DNA of 64,000 bases from Fagopyrum homotropicum (Eukaryota; Streptophyta; Magnoliopsida; Caryophyllales; Polygonaceae), in contig BSWB01000001.1 in the NCBI GenBank assembly GCA_033239125.1, forward strand, positions 140,693,981 through 140,757,980. Reading direction: 5' to 3'. The stretch's first letter is position 1. The number at the start of each line of letters is the position of its first letter. Of the stretch, positions 10,289 to 20,623 are shown piece after piece. A model generated the notes under the pieces. The model worked only from the letters and a program-made list of their open reading frames with translations, made no database searches and was not told the origin of the DNA. The position numbers were made by a program, and so were the translations under genes.

Positions 10289-12057
10289 TGTAACACCCCA
10301 AATCCGCAGGACTCGGGATGTCACATTGGGCTAGGATCTCACAATGGATCCTGACCCTAGCCTGACAACAAGTTCACTGGATCTTACAACAAGGCACGGG
10401 TAGATTAAAACCAAATACATAAAGCTGTATAAGATACATCAAAAGGGTTTACAACAACAAAGGCGAGTACAACACAACATCCATAAACATCAGATACAAA
10501 AGATATCCCATATCCCACGCAACCCTAATGTACAGAAGTCCTCGGCTGGTCAACTCATCTGGCTCACTCTACAGTCTTCCTAACCTACAGATCATCTGCA
10601 ACACGGTATACACCGTTAGCTACAGCAATCAATAAGCATGAAGGTAATAGCACAAACACACATTCATTTATTATCTTTCAATTACGTTATTCCATTACTA
10701 ATTCAACTTATTTTGTAACACGAGGAGCCTCAAGAACCTCGTCCCTTCCAACGTAACACAGGGGTTTTGCATGGGGTGAACATCACTCGTCCCCCTTTTG
10801 AGATCATCTTCAGGGCACCTCCTCCTACCCGCAGGTGAAGGCAAGTGGTCACGACCCGTTATAATACAATTGGCCCATTTAATATGATTGATGGTCATCC
10901 TAGTCCGGTTTAGGTTATAAATGCACAATCATATGAACACACACAACCATCACAATCACACAAACTCACAACTGAATGCTAAGTAAGTCCTATGGACTTA
11001 CCTGTAATACTCGTAACCAATATCACGTCACAGCTTCCCTTGAGAAAGTAATCAACACCTTCAATAGCAAGGCACACATCATCATACACTATAAGGGTTA
11101 GGAGACTCGTCTCCATAACCAACCTACAACCTCAATCTATACCTCGAGATCATAACATGCTCACATATGCCTAAGGCATATCCTCAACATAACACAAGTG
11201 CCTAAGGCACATATCTATCATGCAACTCATCCTAACCAAGCTAGCCTAGCCAACATCTAAGCCAAGGACAAAGGAAAGGAAAGAAGGAATCATACCAACA
11301 AGGTATGCCCTGAACGCACAAGCGGAAACAAAGGACGCAGGGGCTGAACTAGTGAGGCACAGGGGCGGCTCACAGTAGGCGTAGGGGCGGTTCACAGCAG
11401 GCGCAGGGGCGGCTCAAGGCAGCGCAAGGGCGGCTGTCTGTGCAGAGGATTGGCCCCGACTTCTCTTCGATCTTTCTCTTGACTCTCTTCACGTCTTCAT
11501 CACACAACAACATCATACATACATATATGCCCATGTATGAACATCAAAACATCAGTAAGGGATCCACACAAGCTCAACTTGTGATCATAAGCTAAAGAAG
11601 AAAGAAAGAAGGAAGGAAGAAGAAGGAAAGGAGATGTAGATAGAAACCTTACCACAACAGCTAAAGGAAGGGAAGAACATCGACACCACTACACAACCAC
11701 ATTAGTAACATCAAGGCTCAACATCCTCATCAAGAATCCAACCCACACGGCCTAGATCAAGATCCACTCTAGATTCTCACAAGAACAAGATCAAAGAAAG
11801 AGATCAAGGAAGAAAGGGAGAGAAGAAGATGAACGTGCAAAAGAAGAGGGATGTAAAGATGAAGAAACCCTTCATCTGAAAGCACAAGTCAAAGGGTCAA
11901 CGAAGGCGGCTGCAACCACACAGAGCCGCAGGGGCGGACACTGTGAGGAGTAGGGGCGCCTAGCCGTAGGTGCAGCCATCTGGGTCCGTAGGGGCGTTCG
12001 TCTAGGTCAGCCAAGGTCAGCTAAGGACTCCAAGGCTTCAAGGACTAAGCTCTTACA
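10289..12057 (-). repeat. 3' LTR of the Tekay-like element
   Basis: TGTAACACCCC...CTCTTACA, 1769 bp. Contains two clusters of GCAGGGGCGG-type words, at 11335-11437 (loosely tandem, about 22-26 bp apart) and 11930-12000. A hairpin with a splice-donor-like sequence lies at 10979-11003. No coding content. Confidence 0.9.
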
Positions 12058-12600
12058 TCACACTCCACTAAAAACAAGTTTCATCCCGAAACTTACAAGA
12101 TCCCAAATCCTCTCGGACCCATAAGCCGAGGTATCACTCTCCCTCCCAGAGACATCATCTCACGACCTACAACATTTTATATCCTCAAACACAGCATGGA
12201 GGAATCATCACTCCAACAACCATCATCACTCTAACCAAGGCTTAGAGGAAAATCATCTCTAGCCAAACACAAACCACATCACACTGGCGTGGAGGAAGGC
12301 CATCTCCAGCCAAAACGTACACATAACACTACTACGTGAAGGAAAACCGTCTCCACTCACACTATGTTCATCAATGATAGCATGGAGGAAAGAACCATCT
12401 CCAGCTAATCCTAACACACACACTATATCAAGGAGGAAAGAACCATCTCCTGCTATACATATCTTGCGCTAGCAAACAAGATCTAACAGATCATATGCAC
12501 ATACAACTTGCATGAAAAACACATCATATCACATCAGCACATATCATAACATGCACTCACCATGGTGACACTAAGATCTACTCGTGGATCCTACTGGTGC
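12058..12600 (-). other. 3' non-coding region of the Tekay-like element
   Basis: From the end of the chromodomain to the 3' LTR. Next to the LTR the sequence AAACAAGTTTCATCCCGAAACTT is shared, with small changes, by elements A (35340) and B (39890). 12180-12460 contains repeated GAGGAAA-ACCATCTCCAGC-type phrases at roughly 60-bp steps. No gene seen. Confidence 0.55.
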
Positions 12601-12683
12601 ATCTATCTCGGTGTAGAACTCCGGATAGTTCTTTTGGATACTATCCTCAGTCTCCCACGTAGCCTCATCAGGTCATCGTCTAG
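12601..12683 (-). pseudogene. Chromodomain of the Tekay-like integrase (C-terminal piece)
   Basis: The minus strand reads PDEATWETEDSIQKNYPEFY, the second half of the chromodomain that defines chromoviruses. A stop lies immediately upstream in this frame. The preceding integrase C-terminal part is on the far side of the nested Athila element, at 26586-26943 (decayed frames, no intact motif written by me). Such domains are thought to steer integration to marked chromatin. The Athila element inserted 10 bp from the end of this block. Confidence 0.85.
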
Positions 12684-12688
12684 ACCAC

Positions 12689-14518
12689 TGTTACGCTAAG
12701 ATTGTGTAGCACAAAAGTCTTGCAATTTATAAACTCGATATAATTTCCTAACTCCTAGCGAACCCACAGTGTATGGGTCGTTTTGTAGCAAGGATAGTAT
12801 TCCGAGGTCGAATACGAAGACTAAGGTGAAATCAAATCAAACAAGTGATCATGGATAGTGTGAATCTAGTCTAAGAAAAGAGAAAGAAATAAAGAAATGA
12901 AAATCATGATATTTTTGGTTGGGTTTTTGTGGTGATCAAGCAAATATCACAAATCAAGCAAGATAATAAATCAAACTAACAACTCAAGCTAGCAAAATAA
13001 AAAAGCAACACAAACGCAAGATGTGTGATCAAAGAGAGAAAAGTGGATTCTAGAGGTCAAGATTTCCGGTTATGGCATTGGACTCAAGCTTCTAAAGATT
13101 CTAAGGACAAAGTTGCGGTGTTGGGAAAGGGTGTTTCTCTAATTGAAGCAATTACCGGATAAGTCTCTTGCTTCACTAATCCCGCATCAAACTCCTATTA
13201 CCGGGTAGGTCTCAAGGGGTTAAGGTTGGGAATTCTACACAAACCGGACACTACTTAAGGGGCAAACCTCTCCTTACCGGGTAAGTCTCGGAAAAGGTAA
13301 GTCTCAAGCAATAATCCTAGCACACTCAATCCAATAGCGGCTTATGAGGCTCACTACTACCTAGGGTTCATCATCTTAAGTACCTAAGATCGGAAATCAC
13401 CGGGTAGGTCTCTTCCCTCACTTGGGTTGCTAGCTTTAGGTCACCCTAAGCTATATTATGCTTAACAAACACTAGGATTTCAACAACCTAACATCCTAAC
13501 ATACAGATTCGTCAATTAAAGAACAACAAAGAGAAAAATCGGGTGGATCATAAGGAAAATCGGACGATTTAACCTATGAACAGGTCGATTTTCTTGTCTG
13601 GGTTAGGTTTTGTGCATACGAATCGTCCTAAACTAACATACAAGTCCATTCTATCATCACCCAAGCCATAACCATCAATCCATCACTCCAGAATCACAAT
13701 AAACTAGCCAATAACATGCATTTCGAGACCCAAAATCATCACACAAGCATACATGATTTTCATAGATAGATGATGAAAGATAAGCAAGTAAAAACAATAA
13801 ATCTCAGTTGAATATAAGTTTAAGCAAGACTTACAACTCTTCAAGAGAAGTTCCAAACGTTCCTAACAATCCTTCCAAGAGTTCTTCAACCAAAATCTCT
13901 AAAAATCACTCAAAAACTCACTATCACTCTAAGTTTTGGTGTTCTTCTCTTCTCCCAAAAATGAGAGAGTTTTTCTTCTTCTCCAAGTCTAGCCCTCCAA
14001 TGGAATCAGGTGTGTGTGAGAGAATGTGGGAGAGATCCCTTAGCCACAGCCTACAGGACCACTTATATTCTCCATCAAGAGCAAGGGCCGGACAAAGAGA
14101 TCGTGGGACACGTGGCTCAAGCTGTCAAAGGCCAGAAAATCGACCCAGACAGAAAAATCGTCCGATTTTCCTGAGTGTTGGGTCGATTTTCTTCAACAGA
14201 GGCTTGTTATGATCGTCTAGCCATGAGTTGCTCCATTGCTTGCACCAATAAGGGTCCTTGTGTCCTTCATTGCTCCAATTATGTTCCTTCAAAGCCTTGG
14301 ATGTGTACCACCATGAGGCTTGACCCTCGAATGTATCGATTAATGTCCAAAAGATTCCCGAAATACCTACAAAACCGACAAAAGCTCGTGTAGACGTCTT
14401 TTCTAGAAATATGCATGAATTAAACGTAAACGTCATGAACTAATGCCAAGCCGTGCATGAATAACGGGAAAAACTATCTAATTGAATGCCTAAACTAACG
14501 TCATAAATCACGTTATCA
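12689..14518 (-). repeat. 3' LTR of the Athila-type element
   Basis: TGTTACGCTAAG...CGTTATCA, 1830 bp. Carries two clusters of an inverted-repeat word of the form AAAATCGNCCGATTTT at 13535-13595 and 14133-14195. Repeated TTACCGGGTAAGTCTC phrases occur at 13150-13410. Two open frames over 100 codons near its sense start (13808-14212 plus, 14125-14436 minus) have no recognisable content. Confidence 0.93.
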
Positions 14519-14560
14519 AAATACCCCATACTTAAGATTTGCTCGTCCCTGAGCAAGACC
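14519..14560 (-). other. Polypurine tract region of the Athila-type element
   Basis: The minus strand reads GGGACGAGCAAATCTTAAGT then ATGGGGTATTTT directly before the 3' LTR. The GGGACGAGCAA segment with a following purine tract is common before the 3' LTR of plant Athila-group elements. Confidence 0.7.
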
Positions 14561-14777
14561 CAACTATAGACTAAGAGATGACATGATTTATGCATGCAGA
14601 AAAACAACAAAATCTTTTTTAAATTGTGCTTCTAACATTGGATCACCTTCATAGTCATGTTTCATGGCAATGGACAATCAATCATGCATCAAATGAATGA
14701 AGGCATGGAAAGACAATTATACTTAACTAGAAAGCATGCATGAGAGGTGAAAATGAAGAAGTCAAGATGATCATGAG

Positions 14778-15520
14778 TAGGGGTGGGCATGGGACGGGAC
14801 GGGATAGGGGTCGTCCCGCGTCCCGTCCCGCAAGTTATTTGCGGGATGGGACGGGACGGGATTTATGACATTTTTTCTTCGTCCCGCGCGGGCCCTGTCC
14901 CATGTGGGACGGGACGGGACGGGACGGGACGGGACAAATCCCGCGAAAATTACGCACCGATTATATTTATCGATTCATGACGCCTACAATAGTAGTTTAT
15001 ACATTGAAAACAAATTTAAGTTACATCAAAGTGTGTTACCGACTCACATTCAAAAAATAATAACAGATGATTTAATGAAAATTATATTTATTTAACTATC
15101 GATTACAATTGTGGTAATCCACAAATACAAGGGCGATGGAACCGACTAGAGCAAGGGTGTCGATGGAACGGACCAAAGCAAGGCGACAAACGGACTAAAT
15201 CAAGGGAGATCAAAAACTCTAGTATTTTAGATCCATCATCGATCTAATAATTTTAAAAATAACAAAATATTTTTAAAAATTATAATTTATGTATATTATT
15301 TATCTATATATTATTTATAAAAATATAAAATATTATTTATATATATATGCGGGACGGGACGGGATTAACCGGGATGGGAAGTCTACGTCCCGCGTCCCGC
15401 CCCGCAAATTTTTTGCGGGACGGGATACACATTTTTTTTTCAAATCCCGCCGGGATCGGGACGGGATCGGGACGGGATGCGGGACGGGACGGGATTAAGC
15501 GGGATTTATGCCCACCCCTA
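14778..15520. mobile_element. hAT-type MITE rich in GGGAC repeats
   Basis: 743 bp with terminal inverted repeats TAGGGGTGGGCAT and ATGCCCACCCCTA and a perfect 8-bp duplication ATCATGAG (14770-14777, 15521-15528), the hallmarks of hAT elements. Both ends carry arrays of GGGAC and its inverse GTCCC; the middle (15000-15340) is A/T-rich with no coding capacity. It is inserted in the 3' non-coding region of the Athila-type element. Such elements need a hAT transposase from elsewhere; the hAT gene at 1-9258 is not shown to be related. Confidence 0.93.
14906..14935 (+). repeat. (GGGAC)6 array, potential G-quadruplex
   Basis: Six perfect GGGAC units. Runs of three G separated by two bases fit the usual quadruplex pattern. 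Similar interrupted arrays lie at 14796-14860 and 15349-15495. Confidence 0.8.
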
Positions 15521-15800
15521 ATCATGAGTATATCCAATCTAGATCACTAAGTCTTACACACATGCAATTAGGTCACAAGGACTTAGAAAAGAAGAAGCTA
15601 AGAAACGTTGTGATTAGGTGGGAATTTTTAGGTCATGTGATGCTAATCCGGGAAAGGAACTAAATCCACAATTTCGTTTTTGCTCAACTTCCCAACAAGT
15701 GTATAATTTTCTCCATCTTTTCTTTGTTTTCTTTTCTTTTTCACTTATTTTTGAGGCAATGGCATTGGTGTACAAAAGCCGAAACCTTGGTGATTAGCCG

Positions 15801-17563
15801 TAATAACACGATTTATGACTTAGTTTTAGGTAATCATTTAGATAGATTTCTCACTCATTCATGCATGATCTAGCATTAGTTCACGACGTTTGCACTCAAA
15901 TCACGTATTTTGTCGAGATAGACGTCTACTCGGACTTTTGCTTGCTTTGTAGGTATTTTGGGAGATTTAAGAGCCTAATCGATACATCCGAGGATCATTC
16001 CTCTAGATGACACACTTCCGGACTCATTGGAATGCAAGCTAAGGGCTAAGGAGGACTCATGGAACCTTGCCAACACAAGCCATGCACCAAATCATGGCTT
16101 AACGAGCCTAGGAGAAGCTTCTGGAGCAAACCACGGTTAGAGGCCATTCCACGGCCGTGGACTATGCCCGTGGTTCTTGCCAGGACCACATTGACAGCTG
16201 GCCACGATCTCTTCTATTGCTCTTGCATCTTAGTGGGTATTTAAAGGATTTTGCAGGCTGTAATTGGGGATCCTTCTCCTCTCTTTTGACCTATCTTCTT
16301 CCCCAAAACACTTCTCCATTGTTGCCTCTCTTCCAATCACCCATTGTGGGTGTTCTTGGAAGAGATTAGTGTAGATTTTCGTTTTAAAGTGAGATTAGAG
16401 TGGATTTGAGTGAAGCTTCCATTGTTGTCAAGTTGGATCAGCTCTTGGAGCCTTGTAAGAATTTGGTAACTTCTTCTCTATGCCTTTAATGTCTTTTCTT
16501 GGAATTGTTCTTCATTATTTAACCATGACTTGCAAGCATGCTTTATTTGTGAAGATTGATCTTGAAATGTATGTTGTTGGCTAGATAGATTGCGATTCTA
16601 GGGAAAGGAAAGAAGGGTTATGGTTAGGACTATGATAGAATGGACTTAGTTTTGCCCTTGGATGACTTGATTACTTGGACGAAGTCTCTGTTGAAGTCCA
16701 CGGCTTGTTCATGCCATTCCACGGCCGTGGAAGTGGTAGAACACCCCGTGGTTTACATGGTTCAATGGATCTAAGTTCTAGATTGTTAAAATGTTAAAAT
16801 CCTAGTGTTTGTTGAGCTAATTCTATCCTAGGGTGACCTAGTGTTAGCAACTAAGTGTTTAGAATAGACTTACCCGGTGATTCTTACTCTTAGATTCAAA
16901 AGATGACAAACCCTAGGTAGTGGTGATCCTCACAAGCCGCCATTGAACTAAGTGTGCTAGGATAGTGGTTTAGGACTTCCCTTTCCGAGACTTACCCGGT
17001 AAGGATAGGTTAGACCCCTAGGTAACAATCCGGTTAGTGTAGAATTCCTATCCTTAGGTTCTTAGAGACTTACCCGGTGATGAGACCTTAGGAATGGACT
17101 AGTGGACCATGAGACCTACCCGGTAATTGATCCCAATCTAGAAACGCTTAATCCCAACATATCATAGTTAACCCGAGGAATGAATAGATAGCTTGAGTCT
17201 ATGCCATAACCGGGACTTCCAAACTCTAGAATCCGCTTTGTTACTTCCATTTTCCTATCTTTTGTGTTAGTGTGTGTTTGTGTTGCTTGATTGTGTTCAC
17301 ATACTTGTGATCTTTGTTTGATCACCCAAAACCCTCCAAAAACATTGTGTTTTCCATTTTCTTTATTCCTCATCTTATCTTAGTCTAGATTCACACTATC
17401 TTTGATCATTGAATGACTTAGTTTCACCTCAGTCCTTGTGTTCGACCTCGGAATACTTTCCTTTCTACAAACGACCCGTACACTGCGGGTTTCGCTAGGT
17501 AGTTTAGGATTTAGTTCGAGTTATAAATTTAAAGCTTTTTGTGCTACTAATCCTAGCGTAACA
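15801..17563 (+). mobile_element. Solo LTR, Athila-type family with CCACGGCCGTGG words
   Basis: 1763 bp, starting TAATAACACGATTTATGACT (first bases TA where relatives have TG) and ending CTAGCGTAACA, with a perfect AGCCG duplication (15796-15800, 17564-17568). Read on the plus strand it aligns with the minus-strand sequence of the 12689/24751 LTRs (GATTTATGAC..., GACGTCTAC..., GTACACTGCGGGTT, GCGTAACA), so it is a diverged relative in the opposite orientation. CCACGGCCGTGG occurs at 16149-16160 and 16719-16730. No internal element sequence remains, as expected after LTR-LTR recombination. Confidence 0.92.
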
Positions 17564-18966
17564 AGCCGTCCTCGGGTTTTTTTATTTTTCGAGGTGCATC
17601 CACACCAGGCACACATACCAAAGCTCGTTAGGACTATCGGTTTATTTGACTTTGGCAAGGCACAAACACCCGATTATATGAATGGTGACGAGTTACTCGT
17701 CATTTAAACCAACGTCCCTAAACCTATATTTTTTTTCTACACTTTCACAACAAATTCAGCACTTCATTCACAACATTCTTTCATCAACAACTTCACCCCA
17801 CACTTGCCTTTCACACACTCAACACACTAGCATGCTCCTATTCCCGGATGGGTCAAAAGAGGTCAAACTTTTCATCAATTGAGGTGTTCAAACAACATGA
17901 TCAAGATGAGAAGTAGAGAAAAATGAATTGCCTTAATCACTCCTAAATGATGTGCAAGAACTAGCATGCAATTTCGACCTTCAATCCTCAATCCAATCAA
18001 GACAAGCATCATAATCACAAATCATTCATGGGATTCAAGATAAGTACTTCAAGTCCACATATGCATTCATCTATTCAACACACACGGCCATCCATAGCCA
18101 ATTTACAAGACAATTTCATCATAAGGGTCATTTCCAAGCTTAGAAGCACTAAAAAAATTTTAAAATTTTCTGATTTTTTTCGATTTTTCGAAATATGTAT
18201 GTACAATGCAAGACGTAATGAAACATGTGACTAAAAGAAACTATCCTAGATGCTAATCATGCAAGTGATCATGAAAACCCCACCCAATACTTAGAAACAC
18301 ATTGTCCCCAATGTGCAAACTAAATAAAGAAGTGAAAGAGAGTCCTCACAATGTGAAATTGGTGATGCTTTGGTATTTCGGTTCACGTCGAATGATGATG
18401 GTGGATGATCAATCAAGGATGGTATAGAGCTCTTTGATGTTCATTATGGTGTCGGAACCCGTGCTTGGCACCGCAAGCCGTCCAAGTTCCACGTCCGCTC
18501 CACCCATGCTTGATTGAAGATCATCACTTTCCTTGACAGAAGGAAAAATCGGACCATCTACCCAGGAAAATCGGCCGATTTCTGTGAAGAACAGTCCGAT
18601 TTTCCTGGGTGCTTTCTTCCTCATCCATGTGCTCGGATCTTGTACCTTCAACAGTTCCATGAGGTTTTCACATGACCTCCAGTATCTCATCACACATGAC
18701 AATCAACAAGATCTAGCACCCCAAAAACACAAAAGAAAAACAAAGCACACCAAGAGCAAGATCAAACAAAAACAAGGAAAATAAAAGGGAAAAATATGTA
18801 CCAATGGGTTGCCTCCCATTAAGCGCTTCTTTAAGGTCATTAGCTTGACCAAATTCAGGAGCGTTTCACTCAAGGTGAAGTGGGGCAATCACTTCCACCG
18901 GGGCTTCCGGGATGTACTTCTTCAAACGGTGCCCATTCACCTTAAAGTTACCACAATGATCTCCTC
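17564..18966 (-). other. Downstream region of the Athila-type element, no recognised gene
   Basis: Between integrase and the solo LTR. Autonomous Athila elements carry an env-like gene here; I see no membrane protein or other family. A 97-codon minus frame (18409-18702) spans the word cluster at 18541-18610 and looks incidental. 18140-18190 is A/T-rich. Confidence 0.55.
18541..18610. repeat. Cluster of AAAATCGGCCGATTTT-type words (3' region)
   Basis: Three copies or half copies within 70 bp, including AAAATCGGCCGATTT at 18567-18581. The same words occur in both LTRs of this element and between its protease and RT. Confidence 0.85.
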
Positions 18967-19917
18967 CTATCTCCACCGCTCCATGAGGAAAGATCTTCTT
19001 AACAACATAAGGACCGTCCATCTTGACTTAAGCTTTCCGGGGAAGATCCGCAGCCTCGAGTTGAAGAGAAGCACTAAGTCACCCTCACTCAACTCCTTTG
19101 GGATGAGACTCTTGTCATGCCAACGCTTGGTCCTTTCCTTGTAAATCCGGGCATTTTCATAAGCATCCAACCGGATCTCCTCAAGAGCGTTCATGTCTAG
19201 CAACCTCTTCTCACCGGCCTCCTTGAGGTCAAAATTCAGCCACCTTATGGCCCAATATGCCCTATGCTCCATCTCTACCGGAAGGTGGCAAGACTTGCCA
19301 TAAACTAGCTTGTAGGGAGTGGTGTCAATCGGTGTCTTGAAAGCGGTTCTATAAGCCCACAAAGCATCATCGAGCTTCATAGCCAAATCCTTTCTTGTTC
19401 TAGAAACCGTCTTCTCAAGGATCCCTTTTATCTCCCGGTTGGAGATCTCCACTTGGCCACTAGTTTGGGGATGGTAAGGTGTTGCCACCTTATGAGTCAC
19501 CCCATACTTAGCCAAAAGTGACCCAAAGTTCCTATTAGTAAAGTGCTTTCCTTCATCACTTATGATCACTCTTGGTGTCCCAAACCTAGGAAAGATCACT
19601 CGGTTGAAGAACCGCACCACAACCTTGGCATCATTTGTGGGAGAAGCGATTGCTTCCACCCATCTCGACACATAGTCCACCGCCAATAGGATGTAGAGGT
19701 TGCCACATGAAGAAGGGAATGGTCCCATGAAGCCCACACCCCACACATCAAATATCTCCACCTTTTGTATGTTGTTCAAGAGCATCTCATTCCTCCTTGA
19801 GATGTTGCCCGTCCTTTGGCAAGCATCACATGCTACCACAAAATTCTGCACATCCCTAAACAAGTTAGGCCAATAAAAACCGGATTCACGTCTTGTGTGA
19901 GCTAGCATGGCCTCCAC
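18967..19917 (-). CDS. Integrase of the Athila-type element
   Basis: A 316-codon frame. It begins inside the HHCC finger (second His side in the previous frame; CDACQRTGNISRRNEM gives the two Cys). The catalytic core has Asp in IFDVWGVGFMGPFPSS, Asp in VIISDEGKHFTNRNFGSLLA and Glu in TSGQVEISNREIKGILEKTV, the D-D-E triad. After that come ALWAYRTAFKTPIDTTPYKL and VYGKSCHLPVEMEHRAYWAI. The C-terminal part (LVLLFNSRLRIFPGKLKSRW) fits the non-chromodomain integrase tail, so this element is not a chromovirus. Frameshifted only at its start. Confidence 0.92.
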   Translation of the reverse strand: MEAMLAHTRRESGFYWPNLFRDVQNFVVACDACQRTGNISRRNEMLLNNIQKVEIFDVWGVGFMGPFPSSCGNLYILLAVDYVSRWVEAIASPTNDAKVVVRFFNRVIFPRFGTPRVIISDEGKHFTNRNFGSLLAKYGVTHKVATPYHPQTSGQVEISNREIKGILEKTVSRTRKDLAMKLDDALWAYRTAFKTPIDTTPYKLVYGKSCHLPVEMEHRAYWAIRWLNFDLKEAGEKRLLDMNALEEIRLDAYENARIYKERTKRWHDKSLIPKELSEGDLVLLFNSRLRIFPGKLKSRWTVLMLLRRSFLMERWR

Positions 19918-20623
19918 ATGGCAAGGAGTGACAATGGCGGATCACACTCTCCATCTCGTCCTCCGGAATGCACCTCCTAAAGACTCCATCCGGCCCTCTC
20001 TTGAACAAGAGTGGCTCACTCCAATTATATTGCCTTACATCCTTGAAGAATTTCTTCCTTTGAGCATAGGATAACCCGGGTGGCACCTCCTCACACACAA
20101 GGTAGTTCACAATATCGGCATACCATGGCTCATTACCCCTTGACACTTGAAACAAGCACTCCTCTACCATTTGCAATTGCTCATCCCGGAATGAGTCATC
20201 AATCGGGATGTCGTCTCTCTCAAGCTCCAATGGTGGGAGTCTACTAAGGTGATCCGCCACAAAATTTTCGGACCCTTTCTTATCCCGGATTTCCAAGTCA
20301 AAATCTTGAAGAAGAAGGATCCACCGAATGAGGCGAGGCTTGGCATCTTTCTTTGTGATGAGGTAACGGATCGCAGCATGATCCGTATACACAATGACCT
20401 TTGCTCCAACAAGATATTACCGAAACTTCTCAAAGGCATACACCACCGCTAGCAACTCCTTCTCGGTTGTGGCATAGTTAAGTTGGGCATCATCTAGCGT
20501 CTTGCTAGCATAATAGATGGCATGTGTACGCCCATCTTTCTTTTGTCCTAAAACAGCCCCAACGGCCACATCACTTGCATCACACATCACTTCAAATGGT
20601 AAGCTCCAATCAGGAGGTTGCAT
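19886..20623 (-). pseudogene. RNase H domain of the Athila-type element
   Basis: From 20623: PFEVMCDASDVAVGAVLGQK (first catalytic Asp), HAIYYASKTLDDAQLNYATT, EKELLAVVYAFEKFR, then an in-frame stop at 20417-20419. The same frame resumes with VYTDHAAIRYLITKKDAKPR, WILLLQDFDLEIRDKKGSEN and FVADHLSRLP. A linker follows, towards the integrase finger, ending HCHSLPCGGHASSHKT. A frameshift near 19900 leads to the integrase frame. It would degrade the RNA strand during cDNA synthesis. Confidence 0.9.

Noticed and set aside
14778..15520. Telomere-like or satellite DNA from GGGAC repeats
   Set aside because: Bounded by hAT-type inverted repeats and an 8-bp duplication, so the arrays belong to a MITE.
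18409..18702. Env-like gene after integrase in the Athila element
   Set aside because: The 97-codon frame has no signal peptide or membrane segment and overlaps the AAAATCGGCCGATTTT cluster.
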